Shown here in pieces: positions 16,652 to 26,022 of a stretch of DNA of 64,000 nt (position 1 is its first letter; the number at the start of each line of letters is the position of its first letter). The stretch lies in the NCBI RefSeq assembly GCF_938046015.1, contig NZ_CALIXW010000020.1, positions 5,798 through 69,797 of the forward strand, given 5' to 3'. Origin of the DNA: an uncultured Porphyromonas sp. Lineage in GTDB: Bacteria; Bacteroidota; Bacteroidia; Bacteroidales; Porphyromonadaceae. The notes beneath the pieces are model-generated. The model ran no database searches. It was given only the letters and a program-made list of their open reading frames with translations, and was not told the DNA's origin. The position numbers and the translations under genes were made by a program.

Positions 16652-18417
16652 GGCCTCCCGAGCATCGCTGGCAGCTGTGCGCCCTCAGTGAGCAGGACGA
16701 GGAGCTAGGCCGTAGCCTCGCCCATAGCCTCGGGCTCTATCCCGCGATGGGGCGCCTCCTGGTCGAGCGCGGCGTGCGCTCGGTCGAGGAGGCCGAGCGC
16801 TTCTTCCATCCGCGGCTCGAGGAGCTGCACGATCCCTTCCTCATGCAGGACATGCAGGCCGCCGTGGCGCGCCTCAGCCTCGCCCTCGAGCGTGGGGATA
16901 GGATCCTCATCTACGGCGATTACGACGTCGACGGCACTACCGCCGTGGCGCTGCTCTACCGCTACCTACGCGCCTACTGTGCCCCTGGGCAGCTGCGCTA
17001 CCATATCCCCGACCGCTATGACGAGGGCTACGGCGTCACCTCGGCGCGCGTGGCTGAGGCTGCCGAGGCAGGCGTCCAGCTGATCATCGCCGTAGATACG
17101 GGCACCAAGGCCGTCGAGGAGGTAGCCTACGCCCGCACGCTCGGCATCGACTTCATCATCTGCGATCACCACAAGCCCGACGAGACGCTGCCGCAGGCTG
17201 TGGCACTGCTCAATCCCAAGCGAGCCGACAATACCTACCCCTTCACCGAGCTCTCGGGCTGCGGACTGGCCTTCAAGCTCCTGCAGGGACTGGCTCAGCA
17301 GCTCGGGCATCCGCTGAGTCAGCTTTTCGCCCACCTAGAGCTCCTCGTGCTGAGTATCGCCCAGGACCGCGTGTCTATCCTTGGGGAGAACCGTATCCTC
17401 TGCTACCATGGCCTACGCCAGCTAAATACCTCCCCCTCGGTCGGCATCTCCTACCTCATGCGTCGCGGCAAGGTGCGCCTGGGGCATGTGGATATGGCCA
17501 GCATCTACTACGAGCTAGGCCCGCGCATCAATGCCGCAGGGCGTATGGCGCACGGGGCTGAGTCCGTCAAGCTCCTCATCGCCGAGGACGCCCGCACGGC
17601 CGAGGCACAGAGCCAGATCCTCGACGACTACAACCGACAGCGTCAGGACCTCGATCAGGAGGTCACGCGTCAGGCACTGGCGCTGGTCGAGAGCCAGCCC
17701 GCCCTCCTGGAGCGCAAGATCCTCGTCCTCTACCACCCCGAGTGGAACAAGGGCGTCATGGGCATTGTGGCGGCACGCCTAGCGGACCGACTGCACCGCC
17801 CCGTCATCATCCTAGCGCGCTCGGGCGAGTGGCTCGCGGGCTCGGCGCGTAGCTCGGGAGGCTTCGACCTCTATGCCGCGATACAGGCCTGTGAGGACTG
17901 TCTGGAGAACTTCGGCGGGCATACCTTCGCCGCGGGGATGACCGTTCACCCCGATCGCCTCGAGCTCTTCGCCGAGCGCATCGAGGCCTATGCCCATACC
18001 GCTGGCGAGCAGGCGCGCTTCCTCCCCACCCTGCAGATCGACGCCAAGCTCCAGCCGCAGGAGATCACCAAGACGCTGCTGAGGCAGCTGGATATGCTCT
18101 ATCCCTTCGGTACGAACAATGAGCGCCCGCTCTTCATGACGCATCGCCTGAGGGATGCTGGCGGCTCGCGCGCCGTCGGCCGCAGCCTGCAGCACCTCAA
18201 CCTCCGCCTGACGGACTACTACCAGCGCATACGTCCGCTGCACGGCTTCGCCCTCGGTGGCGCCCGCTACGCAGGGGCCTTGGCGCGCCACGAGGCCTTC
18301 GCGCTGTGCTACGAGCTCGAGGAGAACAACTTCTACGCCCAGAGCTTCCTGCAGCTGCGCGTCAAGGATATCTGCCTCGAGGGCGAGCTGGAGCAGCGCC
18401 TCCTCCCTAGCCGCTAG
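16648..18417 (+). CDS. recJ: Single-stranded-DNA-specific exonuclease RecJ
   Basis: The 589-aa protein has the DHH-phosphoesterase motifs of RecJ: YGDYDVDGTTA (about 88-98), AVDTGT (about 149), ICDHHKPD (about 171-178) and the DHHA1 region with SSGGFDLYAAI (about 405) and FGGHTFAAGM (about 424). It degrades single-stranded DNA 5' to 3' in recombination and mismatch or base-excision repair. The start is GTG at 16648, overlapping the preceding stop as GTGA. The next gene, recQ, begins 8 bp after the stop, so the classical RecJ-RecQ end-resection pair is encoded as one unit. Confidence 0.97.
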   Translation: MRPPEHRWQLCALSEQDEELGRSLAHSLGLYPAMGRLLVERGVRSVEEAERFFHPRLEELHDPFLMQDMQAAVARLSLALERGDRILIYGDYDVDGTTAVALLYRYLRAYCAPGQLRYHIPDRYDEGYGVTSARVAEAAEAGVQLIIAVDTGTKAVEEVAYARTLGIDFIICDHHKPDETLPQAVALLNPKRADNTYPFTELSGCGLAFKLLQGLAQQLGHPLSQLFAHLELLVLSIAQDRVSILGENRILCYHGLRQLNTSPSVGISYLMRRGKVRLGHVDMASIYYELGPRINAAGRMAHGAESVKLLIAEDARTAEAQSQILDDYNRQRQDLDQEVTRQALALVESQPALLERKILVLYHPEWNKGVMGIVAARLADRLHRPVIILARSGEWLAGSARSSGGFDLYAAIQACEDCLENFGGHTFAAGMTVHPDRLELFAERIEAYAHTAGEQARFLPTLQIDAKLQPQEITKTLLRQLDMLYPFGTNNERPLFMTHRLRDAGGSRAVGRSLQHLNLRLTDYYQRIRPLHGFALGGARYAGALARHEAFALCYELEENNFYAQSFLQLRVKDICLEGELEQRLLPSR

Positions 18418-18425
18418 CGATCGCC

Positions 18426-20501
18426 ATGGCCGAGGATCCCACGCTGCTGGACGAGCTGCTCGATACCGAGGGCCTAGCTGGGCGCTCGGAGACAGCCGAG
18501 CGGCTGCTGTGGCCCGCCGAGCTCTTCGATCAGCTCGTAGAGCTTCCTCCCACCCCCATCCTAAGACATGACCCCCGCCCAGGCGTACCCGACAGCGAGC
18601 TCACGAGCGTCGAGGTACTGCAGCACTATTGGGGCTACGAGGCCTTCCGCCCGCTGCAGCAGGAGATCGTGGAGGCCGTGCTGGCGGGGCGTGATACCCT
18701 CGGGCTGATGCCTACGGGCGGCGGCAAGAGCATTACCTTCCAGGTGCCGGGGCTGATGCTACCGGGGCTGACGCTCGTCGTCACGCCGCTCATCTCGCTC
18801 ATGAAGGACCAGGTAGACCGCCTGCGCGCTCAGGGCATACGCGCCGCCGCCATCCACTCGGGCATGGGCCCCGAGCAGATGCAGCATACGCTGGACAACT
18901 GTCTGTGGGGCGGGTACAAGTTCCTCTACATCTCCCCCGAGCGTCTCGCCTCGGCCAGCTTCCTCTCCTGGCTGCAGGAGGCGCGCATCTCGCTGCTGGC
19001 CGTCGACGAGTGCCACTGCATCAGCCAGTGGGGCTATGACTTCCGCCCCTCCTACCTCAATATCCTCGAGCTCAGACGCCTCTATCCCGAGCTGCCCATC
19101 CTAGCCCTCACCGCCACCGCCACCGAGGAGACGATAGGGGAGATCCTCAGCGTGCTGGACTTCCGCCCTGGCTATGCGTTCCTTCGCAAGAGCTTCCTCC
19201 GTCCCCAGCTCTCCTACTCCATACGCCGCTGCGAGGATAAGTCCGCCATGATGCTGCATATCCTCGGGCGTGTCCCTGGCCCCGCCATCCTCTACTGCCG
19301 CAATAGGGAGCTGACGCGCCAGCTGGCCGAGGAGCTCGATGCCGCGGGTATCAGCGCCACCTACTACCATGCAGGGCTCAGCTACAAGGATAGGGAGCTA
19401 CGCCAGGCGCGCTGGATGCGAGGCGAGGTGCGCGTCATGGTCGCGACCAATGCCTTCGGTATGGGGATTGACAAGCCCGACGTGCGTCTGGTGCTGCATC
19501 TCACCATGCCCTCCTCGCTGGAGGAATACTTCCAGGAGGCAGGCCGTGCGGGGCGTGATGGCGAGCGCGCCTATGCCGTGGCTATCGTCACGAGACGCGA
19601 TAGCCAGCTGCTGCAGCGCCGCCTCGAGGACAGCTTCCCCCCCAAGGAATATATCCGCCACTGCTATGACCAGCTGTGCAACTATCTGGAGATCGGCGAG
19701 GGCGAAGGGCTCGGGCGTAGCTACAGCGTGGATGTGGAGCACTTCATCCGCCTCTTCCACATGCGCCCCGTGCAGACCTATCACGCGCTGGAGATCATGC
19801 AGCTGGCGCGCTGGCTACGCTACGAGGAGGACGGGGGACGCTCGCGCCTGATGTTCCTCATCCCCAGCAGCCAGCTCTACCAGCCGCATATCGGCCCCGA
19901 CAAGCTGATCCGTGCCATCCTGCGCAGCTATACGGGGCTCTTCTCCAGCTACGTCAGTATCTACGAGCCCGACCTAGCGGAGGCCACGGGCTATACGGTG
20001 GAGGAGATCTACGAGCATCTAGCGCGCCTGGGGCGCATCGGCGTGCTGCACTACATCCCCCAGCGGCAGGTGCCGCGCATCACCTTCCTCGTGCGGCGTG
20101 AGGAGTCACGCCTCCTGCAGATCTCGCCCGAGGCCTATGAGGAGCGCCGCCGTCGTATGGCCGATCGTATCGCCTGCGTGCGCAGCTACATCGAGGCCGA
20201 GGAGACCTGCCGCTCGCGTATGCTGCTGGCTTACTTCGGTGAGGAGGAGGCTGTGCCCTGCGGCTGCTGTGATGTCTGCCTCACCCGCCATCCCTCGGGG
20301 CTGCATCAGTATGTCATCGACGCCTGCCGTGAGACGCTGGAGCGGCTCTTCCTCACCACGGAGCGCCCCAGCCTCCCTGTGGCGGAGCTCGTGGCGAGTC
20401 TGCCTTACCCCGAGCTGGAGGTCTACGAGGCCCTCCGCTACTGGGCCTCTGAGCTGGACGGCCTGGTCCTCGACGGCGCGCACCTCAGACGTGAGGTCTA
20501 A
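18426..20501 (+). CDS. recQ: ATP-dependent DNA helicase RecQ
   Basis: The 691-aa superfamily-2 helicase carries the Q-motif region (YWGYEAFRPLQQ, about 68-79), Walker A TGGGKS (97-102), the DECH box in AVDECHCISQWG, and motif VI QEAGRAGRDGE. The RQC zinc site is visible as CVRSY, ETCRS and CGCCDVC (about 585-620), and a winged-helix region completes the protein. There is no HRDC domain. The N-terminus has an unusual acidic extension of about 58 residues before the helicase core. It unwinds DNA 3' to 5', feeding RecJ, whose gene lies 8 bp upstream. Confidence 0.96.
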   Translation: MAEDPTLLDELLDTEGLAGRSETAERLLWPAELFDQLVELPPTPILRHDPRPGVPDSELTSVEVLQHYWGYEAFRPLQQEIVEAVLAGRDTLGLMPTGGGKSITFQVPGLMLPGLTLVVTPLISLMKDQVDRLRAQGIRAAAIHSGMGPEQMQHTLDNCLWGGYKFLYISPERLASASFLSWLQEARISLLAVDECHCISQWGYDFRPSYLNILELRRLYPELPILALTATATEETIGEILSVLDFRPGYAFLRKSFLRPQLSYSIRRCEDKSAMMLHILGRVPGPAILYCRNRELTRQLAEELDAAGISATYYHAGLSYKDRELRQARWMRGEVRVMVATNAFGMGIDKPDVRLVLHLTMPSSLEEYFQEAGRAGRDGERAYAVAIVTRRDSQLLQRRLEDSFPPKEYIRHCYDQLCNYLEIGEGEGLGRSYSVDVEHFIRLFHMRPVQTYHALEIMQLARWLRYEEDGGRSRLMFLIPSSQLYQPHIGPDKLIRAILRSYTGLFSSYVSIYEPDLAEATGYTVEEIYEHLARLGRIGVLHYIPQRQVPRITFLVRREESRLLQISPEAYEERRRRMADRIACVRSYIEAEETCRSRMLLAYFGEEEAVPCGCCDVCLTRHPSGLHQYVIDACRETLERLFLTTERPSLPVAELVASLPYPELEVYEALRYWASELDGLVLDGAHLRREV

Positions 20502-20590
20502 GGCCTTCGTTCTGTCAAGAGCAAGGAGCTTTGTCTAAGCCCGCCCGAGCGGCCTCGAGGCCTTGCCGCCCAAGCAAAGCCGTGGCCTAC

Positions 20591-20716
20591 CCACTGCCTT
20601 ATCCCAGCTCCGTCATCGATACCTCTCAGCGCCCTCACTGCCGTCCCTCACGCCCTTGACTGGCGTCCCTCAGCACGCTGACTGATATCCCTCAGCAGCC
20701 CTCCCCTTATTTTTAG
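20591..20716. repeat. 22-bp-phased intergenic array D (GC type)
   Basis: Cores lie at 20618 (GATACC), 20640 (GCCGTC), 20662 (GGCGTC) and 20684 (GATATC), exactly 22 bp apart. A weaker unit lies one step upstream (20591) and the boundary-type unit CTCCCCTTATTTTTAG one step downstream (20701). It lies between recQ and the tRNA gene, which are co-directional. I see nothing definite in 20717-20920. Confidence 0.8.
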
Positions 20717-20922
20717 ATTTGATCACCACCTTGGGCTCAGCCCCAGCGGAGCCGCCTGGGAGCCCTTCGTAGCCGAGTGCCTGCTAGTCTGCGAAGGGTG
20801 GCTAAGTTCTTCAAGGGCAAGCCCTCCCTTTGTCCTCCCTAGAGTGGGCGGAGTGCTCGAAGGTGCTTCGCAGCTCTGCCCTCAAGGCCTCGGGGCATAT
20901 TGTAGAGGAGGCGAAATTGTCT

Positions 20923-20930
20923 TATCTTTG
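20923..20930 (+). promoter_or_regulatory. -7 box for tRNA-Leu
   Basis: TATCTTTG lies 19 bp upstream of the tRNA 5' end. Confidence 0.65.
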
Positions 20931-20948
20931 CGCTGCCGACAGACCTAT

Positions 20949-21032
20949 GCCCAGATGGCGGAATCGGTAGACGCGTTGGTCTCAAACACCAATGGACGCA
21001 AGTTCGTGCCGGTTCGAGCCCGGCTCTGGGTA
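20949..21032 (+). tRNA. tRNA-Leu (anticodon CAA)
   Basis: The acceptor arms are GCCCAGA (20949-20955) and TCTGGGT (21025-21031), followed by A as discriminator. The anticodon stem TTGGT/ACCAA encloses the loop CTCAAAC, with anticodon CAA at 20983-20985, decoding UUG. The long variable arm is typical of tRNA-Leu. The T-arm is GCCGG-TTCGAGC-CCGGC. CCA is not encoded. Confidence 0.96.
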
Positions 21033-21042
21033 CAGCATATAA

Positions 21043-21090
21043 GGGAGCGCCCCCCCACACAGCAGATCGTGTGGTGGGGCGCTCCTTTTA
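21043..21090 (+). terminator. Terminator after tRNA-Leu
   Basis: GGAGCGCCCC(C)CCACAC pairs with GTGTGGTGGGGCGCTCC and is followed by TTTTAT. It may also end the convergent porE-like transcript. Confidence 0.85.
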
Positions 21091-21125
21091 TCTTGGCTCG
21101 TGGGCAATGGGGTGGGGAAGGCTCC

Positions 21126-23150
21126 TTAGTCCGTCGGCGCCTCGAGGCTCAGCGTGCATTCGGTGCGCCTATTGAGGGCATCGCAGACGGCCTGCTGCTC
21201 GGCAGGGAGCGTGGCGACGAAGCTCGGGCTGAGCTCCTGCCCTAGGGGAAGGAAGGGGTAGCGGCGCTGCTGGCGGGGGCTCACACGGCAGGGGCGGCGG
21301 CTCCCATAGCCTGCGACCTGGAGCCGCTCGGGGGCGATGCCGCGCGAGACAAGGTAGCTGCGCACAGCTGCTGCCCGCTCTCGGGCAAGCGCTTCATTAT
21401 GCGCCGCCGTGCCCTGCCTATCGGTATGTGCCTCCACGAGGAGCCTGAGGCGGGGCTGCTCCTCCAGCTGGCGCACGAGGCCATCCAGTACGGGGTAGCT
21501 CTCGGGGAGGATCGTCACGCTGTCCAGTGCGTAGTGCAGCGCCTCGAGGCGTGCGGGCTCCCCCAGCTGGCTCAGCCAGTAGCGGATGCTGTAGCGCTCG
21601 CTCGCCAGGCTGGGATCGGTATGGAGCGCGAGGTGCTGGCTGAGGTAGCCAGGGTGACTGACGTGCATGACGTAGTCGAGGTCGGAGCGCGCGCTGAGGC
21701 GGTAGTAGCCGAGGCTGTCGCTGGTGCAGCGCTGCTCCTGCAGCTGGGGGCTGCGTGCCACGAGACGGATCTCCGCCCCTGGGAGGGCTTCCTCCTCGAG
21801 GTCGTAGATATGCCCCTCGAGGATGAGCTCCACCCGCGGGCGGCTGTAGCGGTAGATGTGGGGATAGCCGCGGCTGTCTCCTCGGCTGGATACGAGGAGC
21901 CCCACCTCCTCGAGGGGCTGGTCTTCGCGCCAGAGCTCGGGCTGTGGGGCAGGGAGGAGGTCGTAGTCGTCGGCCTCGCTGTTGAGGGGGCGGGGAAGGT
22001 GCTCGACGCGGTAGCTGCCGTCGCTCTGGAGGCGGGCACGGTAGAGGTCGAGGCCTCCGTAGCCTGGGTGTCCGTCGGAGGCGAAGGTAAAGAGGCTATC
22101 GCTGAGGGCTCGGGGGAAGCATTCCTTACCTGGGGTGTTGATCGCCTCGCCGAGGCGTGTGAGCGCGACGACCCGCGTCCCCTCGAGCTCTGCGCGGTAG
22201 AGGTCGAGCCCCGCTCCCGCTCGTGGGGAGGCGAAGAGTAGGCAGCGTCTCGAGGGGCTCAGCGAGGGCTGCTGTATGCTCGGCAGGCTGTCGGCCGAAC
22301 TCAGCAGCAGGCCGCGGCGCTCCCAGCTGCCGTCCCTGAGGCGCTCGGCGAGCTCTAGGCGGGTGAGGATGAGGCCGCGCTTCGTGCGCTGCTCACTGCT
22401 CAGCAGGAGCTCTCCCGAGCCAAGGAGCTGGGGACTCAGCAGGCGCTCCTCGGGCTGCTCCACGAGGCCGCGCAGGAGCTGGGGACGCTGCCCCCAGCCC
22501 AGCTGCGGGCTGTACTGGAGCTGGTAGATGCGGTTGGGGAAGTCCCCCGTACGTGGGTCGAGCTTAGGCTGCCCCTTTGCTCCCGCCGCGCTCGTACGCC
22601 TGCTGCTGGCGAAGAGCAGGCTGCGGCCGTCGGGGGAGAAGCTCGGGGTGAGCTCGCTATGCGGACTGCTGAGCTGCGCCAGGGGCTGGATCAGATAGCT
22701 GCTGTCGGGGGCGGTGCGCGCGGCTAGCTGGCTGGAGGCGAGGAGGCGCTGCGCCTTAGCATCCGACTTATCCACCGCTAGAAGCAGCTGTCCCCAGCGG
22801 GCGGCCTCCTCGTAGCGGGCTGTGGATAAGGCAGCCTGCCCTAGCTCGGCGGCGAGGCCGAGGCTGTCGCGCTCGAGGCGCAGCGCCGTGGAGAGGAGGC
22901 TGTAGGCACGCTCGTACTGTCCCAGCACGAGCGAGAGGCGACCCTGCGCCTTAGCATAGCGGGCTCTGAGGGATCGCTCCCGATGGGATAGCCTCTGGTA
23001 GAGCCGCTTGTAGCACTCGAGGGCCTCGGCATAGTCCCCCCGCTGCTCGGCGCGCTCGGCCTCCCTGAGGCGCAGCGCTCTGCAGCTGCTGAGGCAGAGC
23101 CCCACCAGGAGGGTGAGCAGGACGAGGGCGCTGCGGGGCGCTGCGGACAT
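21126..23150 (-). CDS. porE: PorE-like OmpA-family outer-membrane lipoprotein (type IX secretion)
   Basis: The 674-aa protein has a lipoprotein signal with lipobox LSSC (20-23). The domain order is TPR helices (about 25-140), PD40/WD40-like propeller repeats (about 160-400; for example LTPSFSPDGRSLLFASSRR), a carboxypeptidase-regulatory-like fold (about 425-510) and a C-terminal OmpA peptidoglycan-binding domain (about 540-650; VEAHTDRQGTAAHNEALARER). This exact order and length match PorE, the periplasmic peptidoglycan-anchored component of the P. gingivalis type IX secretion system. The homology call rests on architecture, so another TPR-PD40-OmpA paralogue is possible. It follows queE by 4 bp, in one operon. 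Confidence 0.8.
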   Translation of the reverse strand: MSAAPRSALVLLTLLVGLCLSSCRALRLREAERAEQRGDYAEALECYKRLYQRLSHRERSLRARYAKAQGRLSLVLGQYERAYSLLSTALRLERDSLGLAAELGQAALSTARYEEAARWGQLLLAVDKSDAKAQRLLASSQLAARTAPDSSYLIQPLAQLSSPHSELTPSFSPDGRSLLFASSRRTSAAGAKGQPKLDPRTGDFPNRIYQLQYSPQLGWGQRPQLLRGLVEQPEERLLSPQLLGSGELLLSSEQRTKRGLILTRLELAERLRDGSWERRGLLLSSADSLPSIQQPSLSPSRRCLLFASPRAGAGLDLYRAELEGTRVVALTRLGEAINTPGKECFPRALSDSLFTFASDGHPGYGGLDLYRARLQSDGSYRVEHLPRPLNSEADDYDLLPAPQPELWREDQPLEEVGLLVSSRGDSRGYPHIYRYSRPRVELILEGHIYDLEEEALPGAEIRLVARSPQLQEQRCTSDSLGYYRLSARSDLDYVMHVSHPGYLSQHLALHTDPSLASERYSIRYWLSQLGEPARLEALHYALDSVTILPESYPVLDGLVRQLEEQPRLRLLVEAHTDRQGTAAHNEALARERAAAVRSYLVSRGIAPERLQVAGYGSRRPCRVSPRQQRRYPFLPLGQELSPSFVATLPAEQQAVCDALNRRTECTLSLEAPTD

Positions 23151-23154
23151 AAGG

Positions 23155-23748
23155 CTAAGGGATGTGGATAAGCTTGTGCATCTGCAGGCTCAGCTGCCAC
23201 TCGGGATGCGCTAGGATGTAGTCGACGCAGAGCTCCACCGCCTCTTTATCCACCTCCTGCTGCGTCTCACCGACGAAGATGGGGCTAAGGAGATAGGCGC
23301 CCGCAGGTGGCAGGTCCTCCACGGCGGGCGGGAGGTCGATGTCGGCTCCGACGGGGAAGCGGAATTCGCCGACCCCCTCGGGGAAGTTGCGCTGCAGGAG
23401 TCCCATGGCCTCCTTCTTCGGGCTGCAGGTGATGTAGTCCAGTCCGCGGGGCGGGCGGCGTGTGCCGTTGGTCTCGATCGACTGATGGTAGCCGAGGGCC
23501 TTGAAGTAGGCCACGACCTCGTCCGTGAGCTGGAGGGTAGGCTCGCCCCCCGTCCAGATGATGCGGCGGCAGGGCCACTGCTTGATGGCTTCGTGGATCG
23601 CCTCGAGGCTCATTTCATGCCCGCTGTCGAACTCGGTGTCGCAGAAGCTGCACCGCAGGTTGCACTTACTGAGGCGGATGAAGATCGAGGGCTTGCCCAT
23701 GTGCACGCCCTCGCCCTGCAGGCTGTAGAATATCTCGTTGATGATCAT
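23155..23748 (-). CDS. queE: 7-carboxy-7-deazaguanine synthase
   Basis: The 197-aa radical-SAM enzyme converts 6-carboxy-tetrahydropterin to 7-carboxy-7-deazaguanine in queuosine biosynthesis. The cluster-binding motif is CNLRCSFC (CX3CX2C; C29, C33, C36). The N-terminal INEIFYSLQGEGVHMGKPSIF and the WTGGEPTLQ motif are diagnostic of QueE, including the short cluster loop found in the family. The stop lies 4 bp before the porE-like start, so the two genes are co-transcribed although functionally unrelated. Confidence 0.95.
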   Translation of the reverse strand: MIINEIFYSLQGEGVHMGKPSIFIRLSKCNLRCSFCDTEFDSGHEMSLEAIHEAIKQWPCRRIIWTGGEPTLQLTDEVVAYFKALGYHQSIETNGTRRPPRGLDYITCSPKKEAMGLLQRNFPEGVGEFRFPVGADIDLPPAVEDLPPAGAYLLSPIFVGETQQEVDKEAVELCVDYILAHPEWQLSLQMHKLIHIP

Positions 23749-23894
23749 GTCTGTCTATATACAATGCGCTGGGGGCTCGTCCCTCAGGCTCGCCCACCCT
23801 TGTATAGATATAACCCCCGACGTAGACGCTGGTTCTACGCCAGGGGTGTGGTGTGGGGCAGGCAGCCTCGGGGGCGCCGCGTACGAGCCTCAGG

Positions 23895-25559
23895 CTAGCT
23901 CAGTCCCTCGATATGGCCGTCGACCAGGTCGATACGCAGGGCCTGCGGGCTCTTGGGGAGGCCAGGCATGCGCAGCAGTGTCCCCAGCACGAGCACGATC
24001 ATCTCGGCGCCCGTGTTGATGACGATGTCGCGTACCTCGAGGTCGAAGTCGCGTACGCTGCCGTAGGCCTTGGGGTCTTCGCTGAAGGAGTACTGCGTCT
24101 TGGCCACACAGATGGGGAAGCGGTCCCAGCCGTGGCGGCTGATGCGCTCCAGCTGGCGGCGGGCCTTGGCGGAGAAGTTGATGCTACGCGCGCCATAGAT
24201 CTGCTTGGCCAGGCGCTCGGCCTTCTCCTGGATGCTGAGCTCCAGCGGGTAGGTGAAGCGTAGGGGCTCGGAGGGCTGGCGCTCGATGGTGTCGATGACC
24301 AGGCGTGCGAGCTCCTCGGCGCCCTTGCCTCCTTCGCCGAAGGCCGTGTTGACAGCGAAGCCTACACCTAGCTCTGCGCAGTGCTCTGCTACCAGCGCGA
24401 TCTCCTCGTCGGTGTCGGTGGCGAAGCGGTTGAAGGCGACGACGACCGTCTGGCCGAAGCTGCGGAGGTTCTCGATGTGGCGGTCTAGGTTCGCCAGCCC
24501 GCGACGCACGCCCTCGAGGTTGGGCTCCTTGAGCGCGTCCTCAGCGACCCCGCCGTGCATCTTCAGCCCGCCGAGGGTCGCCACCAGCACCGTCAGCGCA
24601 GGGCTTAGCCCCGCGGCGCGGCACTTGATGTTGTAGAACTTCTCCGCGCCGAGATCGGCGCCGAAGCCCGCCTCCGTGATCGTGTACTCGGAGTGTGCGA
24701 GTGCTAGGCGTGTGGCGAGGATGGAGTTGCAGCCGTGGGCGATATTGGCGAAGGGGCCGCCGTGGATGAAGGCTGGGGTATGCTCGGTGGTCTGCGCGAG
24801 GTTAGGCTTGATGGCGTCCAGCAGCAGCACGGTGATGGCGCCAGCGACGCCGAGATCCCGCACGGTGAAGGGCTCGCCGCTCTTGGTGTAGCCCAGGAGG
24901 ATGTTCTCGATGCGGCGTCTGAGATCCTCTAGGCTCGTGGAGAGGCAGAGGATGGCCATGATCTCGGAGGCGGGGGTGATGTCGAAGCCCGACTCTGCGG
25001 GGATGCCGTTGGCCGAGCCTCCGAGGCCGGTGACGACCTGGCGCAGGGCACGGTCATTGACGTCGAGGACGCGCTTCCACAGGACTTCGCTGAGGCCTTC
25101 GGGATCGTTGCGGTGCTGGTAGATATAGTTGTCCAGCAGGGCGGTGATCATGTTGTGCGCCGAGGTAATGGCGTGGAAGTCCCCCGTGAAGTGGAGGTTG
25201 ATCTTCTCCATGGGCAGCACCTGGGCGTAGCCTCCGCCCGCGGCGCCGCCCTTCTGGCCGAAGCAGGGGCCCAGCGAGGGCTCGCGTAGGGCAACGACGG
25301 CGCGGCGCCCGAGGCGGTTCATCCCCAGGGAGAGCCCTATAGATACGGTGGTCTTGCCGATGCCGGCCTTGGTGGGGGTGATGGCGGTGACGAGGATGAG
25401 CTTACCCTCGCCCTTGGCCTCCTCTAGGGCCTTGAGGTCTACCTTGGCTAGGTAGCGCCCGTAGTGCTCCAGCTGCTCTAGCGGCAGCCCGACCTGCTGC
25501 GCGATGCTGTCTATAGGCTGTAGCTCGATGCTACGCGCGATCTCGATATCCGTTTTCAT
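23895..25559 (-). CDS. fhs: Formate-tetrahydrofolate ligase
   Basis: The protein starts best at the ATG at 25557-25559 (MKTDIEIARS; 554 aa); the ten extra upstream codons are not supported. The ATP-binding loop is TPTKAGIGKTT, and signature segments include LREPSLGPCFGQKGGAAGGG and FTGDFHAITSAHNM. It makes 10-formyl-tetrahydrofolate from formate, ATP and tetrahydrofolate in the cytoplasm, supplying one-carbon units for purines. The length is normal for the family. It has its own -7 box 42 bp upstream. Confidence 0.97.
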   Translation of the reverse strand: MKTDIEIARSIELQPIDSIAQQVGLPLEQLEHYGRYLAKVDLKALEEAKGEGKLILVTAITPTKAGIGKTTVSIGLSLGMNRLGRRAVVALREPSLGPCFGQKGGAAGGGYAQVLPMEKINLHFTGDFHAITSAHNMITALLDNYIYQHRNDPEGLSEVLWKRVLDVNDRALRQVVTGLGGSANGIPAESGFDITPASEIMAILCLSTSLEDLRRRIENILLGYTKSGEPFTVRDLGVAGAITVLLLDAIKPNLAQTTEHTPAFIHGGPFANIAHGCNSILATRLALAHSEYTITEAGFGADLGAEKFYNIKCRAAGLSPALTVLVATLGGLKMHGGVAEDALKEPNLEGVRRGLANLDRHIENLRSFGQTVVVAFNRFATDTDEEIALVAEHCAELGVGFAVNTAFGEGGKGAEELARLVIDTIERQPSEPLRFTYPLELSIQEKAERLAKQIYGARSINFSAKARRQLERISRHGWDRFPICVAKTQYSFSEDPKAYGSVRDFDLEVRDIVINTGAEMIVLVLGTLLRMPGLPKSPQALRIDLVDGHIEGLS

Positions 25560-25601
25560 TGGGTCTGTTTCTTTGCTATTGAGAGGCAATCAATGTAGTC
25601 T

Positions 25602-25609
25602 CAAAATTA
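25602..25609 (-). promoter_or_regulatory. -7 box for fhs
   Basis: The minus strand reads TAATTTTG, 42 bp upstream of the ATG at 25559. This position supports the shorter start. Confidence 0.6.
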
Positions 25610-26022
25610 GCTAAATCTAGGCAATCCCTCTTGTCGTCCTCGCTGCCCCTTAGCCAGCAGCGCCCTTCGCCTTTCCTTGCGGGAAAGTTCGCCCACTACC
25701 TTCGCCTCTGCTTGGGCTGGGGTGGGGGAGACTGCCTAAGCTACTCCTTAGCTCGCTCCCCACTCGCTTCTGCTTTGCTCCTCAGTCGCTCCCGCTGCGC
25801 TCGAGGCTAGGGCCGCGCTCTTGGACGTGTCTAGGAGAAGCCCACGCGGGGCACTCCTCCTGCGGCTAGGGTGCTAAGTCGTGCAAGGGCGCCCTGCCTC
25901 TGGCACGGGGGTAATAATAAGGTAGGAGGCTCGGCGAAGCAGCCCCTCGGTGCTGTCTGCCCTTAGTCCTTAGCCTCGGCGAAGCAGCCTCTCGGCGTAG
26001 CCCCATAAGGCTCGGGGCGAAC

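Noticed and set aside
20839..21060. Minus-strand ORF beginning MWGGAPLYAVPRAGLEPART
   Set aside because: It is the antisense of tRNA-Leu; this RAGLEPART-type translation is a well-known artefact of tRNA complements.
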